From an uncultured Eubacteriales bacterium (GTDB lineage Bacteria > Bacillota > Clostridia > UBA1381 > UMGS1253), in the NCBI GenBank assembly GCA_900550065.1, contig URQR01000025.1, positions 1 through 16,470 on the forward strand: 16,470 nt of DNA, written 5' to 3'. Positions 1 to 6,507 of this stretch are shown piece after piece. The translations under genes and the position numbers were made by a program. How positions within the stretch are numbered: the first letter of the stretch is position 1; every line of letters begins with the position of its first letter. The notes under the pieces were generated by a model, which was not told where the DNA came from, made no database searches, and worked only from the letters and a program-made list of their open reading frames with translations.

Positions 1-1
1 C

Positions 2-442
2 CTTACAGAAAAGGAAATAATGGGTGTAGATAAGTCCCTAATGGGTGGAAAAAAATATAGAAACGGATTTGAGTACACGCTTAACAGTCCAACCCTACGT
101 GCGTCATTGGAGAAAATAATGGCTGTTGACGTTGAACGGGCTGGAGACGTATATAGTTTCTACCTCGATTTGGATTCATGCATTCGCAGTTGCTCCAAAA
201 AGACCAAAACTGGGGGATATCAATTTTGGGTAGTTGGCAATAGGACGGTTAAAGGGGAACTTCTATTAACCGATCAAATTATATCTGAAATTGCTGATGA
301 ATGTAACCTCGAACATATTTACACTATTGACAGAAACATCATCAACAAAGTCATGCCTTCAAAAAATTCTCCTACTAATGAGAGTGGAGTAAAATCATCG
401 ACGATGACCACCGAACACATTGTTGTATTGAGAAAAAAATAA
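2..442 (+). CDS. DNA amino-methyltransferase, C-terminal part (partial)
   Basis: The frame is open to the left edge, so this is the 3' end of a gene starting outside the window; the first ATG at 20 is probably internal. About 146 codons are visible, ending in TAA at 440-442. The segment reads like the C-terminal target-recognition part of a type II DNA methyltransferase: a WVVGNRTVKGELLLTD stretch, then a basic MPSKNSPTN segment and a closing EHIVVLRK strand. That ending is familiar from adenine/N4-cytosine methylases and unlike C5-cytosine enzymes, which end in a QxGN motif. The SAM-binding and catalytic motifs would lie upstream and cannot be checked. Its convergent neighbour is an MvaI/BcnI-type endonuclease, so it is most likely the protective methylase of that restriction-modification system. 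The methylase family is moderately sure; the exact specificity is unknown. Confidence 0.65.
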   Translation, partial: LTEKEIMGVDKSLMGGKKYRNGFEYTLNSPTLRASLEKIMAVDVERAGDVYSFYLDLDSCIRSCSKKTKTGGYQFWVVGNRTVKGELLLTDQIISEIADECNLEHIYTIDRNIINKVMPSKNSPTNESGVKSSTMTTEHIVVLRKK

Positions 443-473
443 TTGTGCGCTGTACTTGATACAGCGCACAATT
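441..473. terminator. Bidirectional hairpin terminator between methylase and endonuclease genes
   Basis: A perfect 14-bp inverted repeat (441-454 with 460-473) has a 5-base loop, CTTGA. It starts inside the methylase stop codon and ends just before the endonuclease stop codon at 475-477. On the minus strand it is followed by a T-rich run (complement of 431-440), giving a good intrinsic terminator for the endonuclease transcript. On the plus strand the downstream run is only AT-rich, so termination that way is less certain. Confidence 0.8.
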
Positions 474-474
474 A

Positions 475-1206
475 CTAAACAATTTTATTTTGAACTTTGA
501 ACAGCAGAGGCTGATCAGCTTCCCGGATTCTAAAGCCTGTGCCATGATCATGGGTCTTCCCTTTGTTCTTGCCACTATGGTACTGACCGATTCGCAAATC
601 AACATAGATTTTACCAGTTTCAAGAAGCGCAATAAAAGCATCATAATCAAATCCAGAAACTTCATAGGCCTCGATATAATGAAATTCTTCGTTAGAACCT
701 GTGCCTTTTGTTAGTGCTTTAGCATATACAAATTTATTTTTGTATTTTTTCTCAAAGCATTTTCTTAAGGCTTCTCTTGACCAAAAAATATTTTCTATCA
801 TCTCTTGAGACGCAATGTAGATTCCATCGGACCTACATTGAATTCTTAACATATTGCCGGTGTCGGCAATCGTTGTAAACCGATCGGCAGATAGAGTAGC
901 GTGCAGCACCTTTTCATCATTATCATAAACGCTGCTGGCATATCCATATTTTTCACGAAGATATGTATTTGCTCTTGCAGGCTGAGGGGCACGTGTAAAC
1001 ATTGTCAGCATGCTTTGTGAATCAATTCTGCAAGATTTTAGTTCATAATCACCAAAATCAGGTTGGTCAAGATTGTTTTCCGGAATGCCTAATAAATCTT
1101 CCAGTGTCTTCCCTACTCCTGTCGGGCCTGATCTATGTGTCTGTATCCAGCCCATTTCTTTTATTACAGTAAATTCCCTAATAAAATCCTCCAGTGTGAC
1201 TATCAT
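475..1206 (-). CDS. MvaI/BcnI-family type II restriction endonuclease
   Basis: The 243-residue product matches the usual length of MvaI and BcnI (about 240). These are monomeric nucleases structurally related to MutH that cut CCWGG and CCSGG. Near the N-terminus it carries GPTGVGKTLEDLLG (27-40), then D50 and E55-x-K57 in PDFGDYELKS. This is the D-(x4)-ExK metal-binding active site expected in this family, with E36 also well placed. A later DHGTGFR motif follows a lysine-rich loop and fits the DNA-recognition half. The ATG at 1206 is preceded by GAGG at a suitable distance and lies 3 bases after the stop of the small controller-like gene, so the two form one operon. The gene ends at TAG beside a shared terminator. 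It appears intact. Exact recognition sequence cannot be read from the protein by eye. Confidence 0.88.
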   Translation of the reverse strand: MIVTLEDFIREFTVIKEMGWIQTHRSGPTGVGKTLEDLLGIPENNLDQPDFGDYELKSCRIDSQSMLTMFTRAPQPARANTYLREKYGYASSVYDNDEKVLHATLSADRFTTIADTGNMLRIQCRSDGIYIASQEMIENIFWSREALRKCFEKKYKNKFVYAKALTKGTGSNEEFHYIEAYEVSGFDYDAFIALLETGKIYVDLRIGQYHSGKNKGKTHDHGTGFRIREADQPLLFKVQNKIV

Positions 1207-1209
1207 AGC

Positions 1210-1338
1210 TTAATCCTCGCTTTCAATCAAAGGTTTAAATGTTTCTATACCAAGCGCATCAACAATTATTGGTATATTTTCTATGCAAATACTTCTGCGA
1301 GAGTATTTGATCGCACTTATATAAGTGCGGTGCATCAT
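1210..1338 (-). CDS. Truncated Xre/C-protein-like controller (42 aa remnant)
   Basis: This short reading frame has a strong ribosome binding site, AGGAGG at 1348-1353, nine bases before ATG at 1338. It encodes MMHRTYISAIKYS followed by RRSICIENIPIIVDALGIE and ends 3 bases before the endonuclease start. The segment HRTYIS...R-S-xxIENI-x-I-V-x-ALGIE is the second half of a helix-turn-helix regulator of the C-protein (restriction-modification controller) type: recognition helix, then helices 4 and 5. Full-length C proteins have about 80 residues; the first roughly 35, with helices 1 and 2, are absent. A deletion that joined the native leader to the middle of the gene would explain the good ribosome binding site in front of a headless protein. 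It probably cannot bind DNA normally. Location directly ahead of the endonuclease gene is the classic C-R order, which supports the assignment. Confidence 0.7.
   Translation of the reverse strand: MMHRTYISAIKYSRRSICIENIPIIVDALGIETFKPLIESED
1312..1329. repeat. Perfect 18-bp palindrome inside the controller remnant
   Basis: The sequence cgcacttatataagtgcg is its own reverse complement. It lies in the codons for the recognition helix (HRTYISA) of the truncated controller. It may be chance, an operator-like site or a hairpin in the message. Its core ACTTATATAAGT resembles the C-box core found upstream at 1381-1390. Confidence 0.6.
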
Positions 1339-1362
1339 AGTTACATTCCTCCTATGTATTAT

Positions 1363-1392
1363 ATTATAACAAAATTGAATACTATAAGTCTA
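1363..1392 (-). promoter_or_regulatory. Promoter with C-box-like operator for controller-endonuclease operon
   Basis: Read on the minus strand: an extended -10, TGTTATAAT (1371-1363), lies 18 bases after a -35-like TAGACT (1392-1387). Transcription would start near 1356, a few bases before the ribosome binding site, giving a very short leader. The -35 overlaps GACTTATAGTA (1390-1380), which resembles the GACT...AGTC C-box bound by controller proteins of restriction-modification systems. Confidence 0.6.
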
Positions 1393-1659
1393 CATATAAC
1401 GTATCTAAAAATTAAAGATGTTAGCGCTACATATCCGGCAACAGGCGTTTCTATAGACAAACGCTCAAAGACATGCGCCTGCCATAGTCCTGATAACCGC
1501 GACAAATTCCGTATCAATCATATATACTATTTTGTTAAACGGCTGTATAATTTAGAATATAAAAAAATTTTTGAGAAATTTATAAAACGATACAACCCGG
1601 GCATACTGTTTTCCCATTATATAAGTGAAGGCCTAAAATCCAAGAAGGAGCTCTACGTT
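1393..1659. other. Gene-free stretch with a structured GC-richer patch
   Basis: No convincing gene is visible here on either strand; a plus-strand frame is open through it, but its composition and the lack of a ribosome binding site argue against coding. A more GC-rich patch at about 1421-1500 can fold: GGC-(bulge)-AGGCG (1437-1447) pairs with CGCCTGCC (1476-1483), and GCGTTT (1445-1450) can alternatively pair with AAACGC (1459-1464). A weak -10-like TATAAT lies at 1546-1551 ahead of the sigma factor gene. The rest is AT-rich. Confidence 0.45.
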
Positions 1660-2217
1660 ATGGAGGATGAGAAAATTATTGAATTATATTATCACAGAAG
1701 CGAAAACGCCATCGCCGAAACTGCGCGCAAATACGGCAAAATGATATACGCAATTTCCTACAATATCCTAAAAAACAAAGAAAACAGTGAGGAGTGTGTA
1801 AACGACACATATCATACGGCATGGAACAAAATTCCCCCAGCGAATCCGCCGTACTTTCCGGCGTTTCTTGGGCGTATCGCACGAAATATCTCTTTCGACA
1901 AATACGACTATAACAATGCAGCAAAGCGAAACGCAGACTTTGAGCTCGAACTCTCGGAGCTCGAAAACTGCCTTGTGGGCAAAGATAGCACGGAGGAAGC
2001 ATTTGAATACAAAGAGCTTGCAAAGCATATTAGTACTTTTCTGCGTAAAACCGGTTATATAAAACGTGTCGTCTTTGTCCGCCGCTATTGGTATTGTGAC
2101 AGCATAGCGCAGATTTCACAGGATTTTCACTTCAGCGAGAGTAAAACAAAATCAATGCTGCTTAGAACACGGAACGAATTAAAAAAATATCTTGAAAGGC
2201 GGGGCGTAACAGTATGA
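1660..2217 (+). CDS. RNA polymerase sigma factor, sigma-70 family (ECF-like)
   Basis: The 185-residue product has the two-domain layout of small sigma factors that direct RNA polymerase to a limited gene set. Residues about 20-90 read as region 2, with the core-binding and -10-recognition segment ECVNDTYHTAWNKIPP and then FLGRIARNISFDKY. Residues about 120-180 read as region 4, ending in the helix-turn-helix SIAQISQDFHFSESKTKSML. The start at 1660 is chosen because AAGGAG (1645-1650) sits nine bases upstream; the frame is open further left but reads as noncoding sequence. Its TGA overlaps the ATG of the next gene (ATGA), a sign of translational coupling to a membrane anti-sigma-like partner. 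This type is common in Clostridia as a sigma/anti-sigma pair responding to envelope signals. The assignment to the sigma family is firm; the regulon is unknown. Confidence 0.88.
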   Translation: MEDEKIIELYYHRSENAIAETARKYGKMIYAISYNILKNKENSEECVNDTYHTAWNKIPPANPPYFPAFLGRIARNISFDKYDYNNAAKRNADFELELSELENCLVGKDSTEEAFEYKELAKHISTFLRKTGYIKRVVFVRRYWYCDSIAQISQDFHFSESKTKSMLLRTRNELKKYLERRGVTV

Positions 2218-2945
2218 ACAAAGACGTATTTTATGCAATCAGTATGCTTGATGATGATCTAATTGCAGAAGCAGGAAATGCAGTGCGAAGGGTTAAAAAG
2301 ATAAAACTCAGCAAAATTGCAGCCGTTGCAGCGGCGGCTATTATGCTATTGGGGATTACTGCGTTTGCTACAACAATCATTTTGAGCAGCAGGAGCGGGC
2401 ACTCTTATAACATTCCTACCTACAATTCTGTCCCAAACGCTGAAATTTTACAGCGCGATATCGGTTTTGTGCCGAATATTCCAGCAGCTTTTTCAAACGG
2501 TTACCGCTTCCGAAGCGGCCATATTACACAAAATGAGGACTATGCCGAAGACGGCAGCATCTTTGAACAGTTTAAGGGCGTATCCTGCACCTATAAAAAA
2601 GGCAATCAGGAAATTACCCTGCATGCATAAACGGCACTTGCCGGCATACAGATAAAAAATGCAAATAAAACGGACACCTACAAGGGCGTAGAATTACAGT
2701 ACTGTGCTTACACAAATAAACTCGTTCCGCCGGGGTATACAATGACCGAGCAGGATAAGGCAGACGAAAAATCCGGCAGACTGGTTTTCAGCTACGGCAA
2801 TCCAGAGGTAGCGCTCACCCATGTCCAGCTGCTGGCATGGGAATATAACGGCGTGAATTATGAATTAAACGCGGCCGACAGCGAGCTGTCCTTTGAGGAT
2901 TTTACAGCCATGGCAAAGGAAATCATAGATACGCAGCAGAAATAG
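2214..2945 (+). pseudogene. Membrane-anchored anti-sigma-like protein, interrupted by in-frame TAA
   Basis: The frame begins at an ATG overlapping the sigma factor stop by four bases and continues in the same frame to TAG at 2943-2945, except for one TAA at 2628-2630 (codon 139 of 244). The N-terminus is a short cytoplasmic segment (1-31), followed by one membrane helix (about 34-57, KIAAVAAAAIMLLGITAFA) and an extracytoplasmic domain. Sequence after the stop continues the same domain style (YKGVELQY, VQLLAWEYNGVNYEL, MAKEIID), as in the DUF4367-type ectodomains encoded after such sigma factors. It would hold the sigma factor at the membrane until an outside signal is sensed. With the TAA, the product would keep the anchor but lose the distal half. 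It could be a real nonsense mutation or a sequence error; CAA to TAA by one C-to-T change is the simplest origin. No catalytic motif is seen. Confidence 0.72.
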
Positions 2946-2967
2946 AATCTGAAAGGAGCAAGGACCA

Positions 2968-5900
2968 ATGAAAAAACGACTTTCGGCGATGCTTTTGTGT
3001 GTTGCCCTACTGCTCAACTTTTGTGTCGTATCCGCCGAGGACGCATACAGCTCTACAGGCTTTGAGCTAATAAAAACACAGGAATCCAACGACTTGGGCG
3101 GTACGCTCTATTACTTTCGCCACATTAAGACCGGCGCAGAAGTTGTGTGGCTTGATAACAATTCCGAGCGGCGCGACTTTTCTATCGGCTTCAAAACGCC
3201 GCCCATTGACAGCAAAGGGGCAAACCATGTGCTGGAGCACAGTCTTCTGTGCGGAAGCGAGAAGTATCCAACAAAAAATATTATGCCGTATGTGCGGGGC
3301 AATGCGCTGGCGGAAACCATAAATGCCGTCACCTCCGACGACTGTACCTACTACGAGATAAAAACGCCTAACGAAACGGAATACTATAACCTAATAGACG
3401 TCTATATGAACGGAATTTTTCATCCGCTTTTGCTGACTGATGAAAATATATTTAAACAGCAGGGGATTCGTTTGGAATATGTAGACGGCAAGGTACAGTA
3501 TAACGGTGTAGTATATAACGAGCTAAGAATCAACAGCCTCGACAGCACGGAAAACTCGGTCAATTTTTTGGCTGATACACTCTACCGCTCTATTTACGGC
3601 AATACGGCGCCCGCATGTAACAGTGGCGGCAGTATAAACGACTTAAAGACTCTTACATATGAAGACGTGCTAAGGGTTTACAACACTTACTATATTCCCT
3701 CAAACAGTATGACCTACCTTGCTGGAAAACAGGATATTAAAAAGACCCTATCTGTTCTTGACGGCTTTTTCAAAAGCTTTGACAGGCAAAACATCACCAT
3801 TTCCTTTTCCGACACAAAGCAGCAACCGGCAGAAAAGGTCAGCGAGTACAATATCACGGCTGATACCAAAACCGTGGATATTGGATTTATGAGCGCCGGC
3901 GTCCCTATGGCTGAGAATATGACAGAGCTGTACGCAAAGGATATAATCTTTAACCTGATTGCTGAAAAAATGGACGAAATCAACCCTAAAAATTATGTTT
4001 CCGGTGGTAACAGCGGCGGGATATCTAATACTGCGCTCTTAGTGACGGAAGTCCCTATTGAGAAAAAGGACGAGATCCTCGCGGCGTATGATACAGTTTT
4101 AGCGGACTTTTCAAAAAATGGTTTAGGCGATATTGCCGATACAATCGACAATTATGTTACAGACCGTAATAATCCATATTTTTATACCATAGAGCTTGGT
4201 ATATTTCAGGGGATTCTATATCATGACAATCCGTTTTATTATGCGGATATTTCGACGGCCGCAAACACACTAAAAGAAAGCCCGGAACTATTTGACGCTG
4301 TATTAAAAAAATATTTCACAAATAACCCATGCAGTAAAATCGTCATTTCCGGAAATCACGGCGCTATGACAGAAGAACCTATGCAGTTCAGCGATGCGGA
4401 GATAGAACAAATTAAGCGGGAAACAGAGCAGTTTCAGGTTTGGGCGGATATGCCCGACAGCCCTGAAGTGATTGCAAAAATTCCTACGCTTTCCCTCGAC
4501 GATATTGACGCAGCGCCCGCCTACGCCACTCCCCTGCACGAGGTGATAGAAAAAATAGACTTTTACTATACCGCAAAGCCGGAACAAGACGGAACCTTTG
4601 TCAATCTGTTCTTTCCGGCACAGGCCGATACGAAAGATTTGGCGTATTTACAGCTTATGACTGCTTTTATCAACACACAGGCTGTAAACGCTGGGTATGA
4701 AGGTGTAACGATAGATTTAATCTCTATGGAAGATTATCACGATTCGGAAAAAATAAATCCACAGATTTCTATTTACCTATCGGGAAGCGGGCAAAAAATA
4801 GCAGAAACTATCAGCAGGTTTTCTGCATTTTTGCGGGAGGACACTACATGGGATAGGACGGCGTTTGAGACATATGTAAAAAATACACCGGTGCAAATTT
4901 TACAAAACGGATACCGCGACCCATACTTTTTGTCCTATGAGCTAAAACAAACAAAACAGACCGCCGGAAACGCTTTTTATTCCTACACCCGCGGCAGCAT
5001 GGGACAGGGCTCCGTTCCTTACTATCAGCTTTTGAAAAACGCAAGGCCGGAAGAATACCCGGCGATGCTAAAAAAGATAAAAGATATGTGCAGCGATATG
5101 ATGTTAAACAGTATCCCCTTGGTAGAGTATGTTGGCGCGGAGGGATATGACGCCGTAAAACAGGCGGTCACCGAACAGTTTAAGAGCGGCAAAAAGAAAG
5201 AAAGCGGCAGCGTGCTTCTTCCCGCCGGGTATCCCGCGGCAGCAACTATTACAAAGATGACCGACGCGAATCATTTTATGCTGTCCGGCAATATCAAGGA
5301 AGCGGGCTATTCCTATTCAGGCAAGATGTGGGTTGCGGGAAATGTGCTGACCGCTAACTATCTTTTGCCGACGATGCGCGGAAAATACGGCGCATACGGG
5401 GCCGGCGTCACCCTTGACCCCAGCGGCCTTACGTCGGGCGTAGCCGGCATCTCACAAATTGACCTTGCAATAGAAGTGTGGAACGGTATGGGCGACTATC
5501 TGCGGAATCTCACAATGACGCAAAAAGAATTAGACGCCGCTATTATTCCAATCATAAAAGAATTTGACGAATATTATAACGATTCGGATTTCGGCGGAAT
5601 TTTAACTCTTTCCAATAAAACAAGCGAAGACATTAAAAGAACGCGCGAAGAAATACTTTCCACTACAGTGGAGGATTTAAGGGGCTACGCCGATTTGTTA
5701 GATGCATTAGTGGCGCAGCAAAAAGTATATGCCGTATTGAGCTATGAAGCCGCCGACAAGGCCGAATTTGATTTTGCTTATTATGCAGACGCAGAAATGA
5801 TAACGCTCTATCCGCGTTTTACAAAAAGGCCGCAAAGCTATATCAGCGGAAAAAGTGAAACACAGTTTTGTCCGGACGATGTCTTAACACGCGGAGAAGC

Positions 5901-6378
5901 GGCAGTATTAATAGAAAGGCTTCTTGCAGACCGTAGCGTTATATCTATCCCCCCTTCCTATACAGATGTCCACGCAGCTGATTGGTACTATGAAGCAATT
6001 GCCGTACTGTCTGAGCGGGGAATCCTGCACGGTTACAGCGACGGCGCCTTCCGGCCCAACGAAACGATTACCCGCGCGGAGTTCGTGTCCGTACTTGCCC
6101 AATTCGTGTATGGTACAGATACGGTCCCTGCAATAAGCTACAACGACATGACAGAAGAGGATTGGTTTTACCCTGCAATGGCAAAAATGGCGGCGGGCGG
6201 CTTTCTTTCCGGCTACGGCGGAGGAATGCTGTACCCAAATAAAACAATTACCCGCGCCGAAGCTGTAACACTGATAAACCGTGTGCTTGGTAAGACCTAT
6301 ATAGACGGTATGCAAAATCCGTTTACAGACACACAAGGACATTGGAGCTTTGAAGAAATAACAGCAGCGGTGAATTGA
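2968..6378 (+). CDS. Secreted M16C zinc metalloprotease with C-terminal SLH repeats
   Basis: The 1136-residue product begins with a signal peptide (1-23, ending VVSA). It carries the inverted zinc motif HVLEH at 87-91 (H87 and H91 as ligands, E90 catalytic) followed by LLCGSEKYP. E185 in NGVVYNE is the likely third ligand. This pattern matches the M16C presequence-protease/Cym1 group, which degrades peptides inside a closed two-half chamber. The length up to about 950 fits the full four-domain fold. Residues about 955-1110 contain S-layer homology repeats (LTRGEAAVLIERLL; DWYYEAIAVLSERGILHGYSDGAFRPNETITRAE; a third ending ITRAEAVTLINRVLG), then a short fourth start, FTDTQGHWSFEE. SLH repeats anchor proteins to cell-wall polysaccharide, so the enzyme should act on the cell surface. 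AAGGAG lies at a good distance before the ATG. It follows the sigma/anti-sigma pair by 22 bases and is probably co-transcribed with it. Confidence 0.9.
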   Translation: MKKRLSAMLLCVALLLNFCVVSAEDAYSSTGFELIKTQESNDLGGTLYYFRHIKTGAEVVWLDNNSERRDFSIGFKTPPIDSKGANHVLEHSLLCGSEKYPTKNIMPYVRGNALAETINAVTSDDCTYYEIKTPNETEYYNLIDVYMNGIFHPLLLTDENIFKQQGIRLEYVDGKVQYNGVVYNELRINSLDSTENSVNFLADTLYRSIYGNTAPACNSGGSINDLKTLTYEDVLRVYNTYYIPSNSMTYLAGKQDIKKTLSVLDGFFKSFDRQNITISFSDTKQQPAEKVSEYNITADTKTVDIGFMSAGVPMAENMTELYAKDIIFNLIAEKMDEINPKNYVSGGNSGGISNTALLVTEVPIEKKDEILAAYDTVLADFSKNGLGDIADTIDNYVTDRNNPYFYTIELGIFQGILYHDNPFYYADISTAANTLKESPELFDAVLKKYFTNNPCSKIVISGNHGAMTEEPMQFSDAEIEQIKRETEQFQVWADMPDSPEVIAKIPTLSLDDIDAAPAYATPLHEVIEKIDFYYTAKPEQDGTFVNLFFPAQADTKDLAYLQLMTAFINTQAVNAGYEGVTIDLISMEDYHDSEKINPQISIYLSGSGQKIAETISRFSAFLREDTTWDRTAFETYVKNTPVQILQNGYRDPYFLSYELKQTKQTAGNAFYSYTRGSMGQGSVPYYQLLKNARPEEYPAMLKKIKDMCSDMMLNSIPLVEYVGAEGYDAVKQAVTEQFKSGKKKESGSVLLPAGYPAAATITKMTDANHFMLSGNIKEAGYSYSGKMWVAGNVLTANYLLPTMRGKYGAYGAGVTLDPSGLTSGVAGISQIDLAIEVWNGMGDYLRNLTMTQKELDAAIIPIIKEFDEYYNDSDFGGILTLSNKTSEDIKRTREEILSTTVEDLRGYADLLDALVAQQKVYAVLSYEAADKAEFDFAYYADAEMITLYPRFTKRPQSYISGKSETQFCPDDVLTRGEAAVLIERLLADRSVISIPPSYTDVHAADWYYEAIAVLSERGILHGYSDGAFRPNETITRAEFVSVLAQFVYGTDTVPAISYNDMTEEDWFYPAMAKMAAGGFLSGYGGGMLYPNKTITRAEAVTLINRVLGKTYIDGMQNPFTDTQGHWSFEEITAAVN

Positions 6379-6405
6379 CCCCTTTACGGATTGTACCCAT
6401 ATCAA

Positions 6406-6437
6406 AACAAAACCGTCCTTTTTAGGGCGGCTTTGTT
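6406..6437. terminator. Hairpin terminator after the M16C protease gene
   Basis: The arms AACAAA-A-CCGTCCT (6406-6419) and AGGGCGG-C-TTTGTT (6424-6437) pair over 13 positions, with one mismatch and one G-T pair, around a TTTT loop. The right arm ends T-rich, and the left arm is A-rich, so it could work on either strand. It ends the sigma/anti-sigma/protease unit. Confidence 0.65.
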
Positions 6438-6466
6438 ATATACTAGTAGATTCTATTGCAATGTTG

Positions 6467-6475
6467 TGATATACT
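6467..6475 (+). promoter_or_regulatory. Extended -10 promoter for the Nudix gene
   Basis: TGATATACT (TG at 6467-6468, -10 hexamer 6470-6475) is a good extended -10 element. No clear -35 is visible. Transcription would start near 6482, about 26 bases before the chosen start codon. Confidence 0.5.
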
Positions 6476-6507
6476 GTTGTCAGAAACGAAAGAAAAGGGA
6501 TGGTTTG

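Noticed and set aside
375..714. Open frames on both strands overlapping the methylase end and endonuclease 3' end
   Set aside because: They are shadows of the endonuclease and methylase genes, without ribosome binding sites or recognisable domains.
1317..1627. Direct repeat ttatataagtg near 1317 and 1617 as an insertion footprint
   Set aside because: Eleven AT-rich bases can repeat by chance here and nothing between them looks like a mobile element.
1135..1659. Long N-terminal extension of the sigma factor frame on the plus strand
   Set aside because: The frame is open but runs antisense through the endonuclease start and the controller remnant, has no sigma-like content, and a good ribosome binding site marks ATG 1660 as the true start.
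5908..6405. 165-codon minus-strand frame opposite the SLH repeats
   Set aside because: Antisense to clear SLH coding sequence; Cys/His-rich random composition and no start signal.
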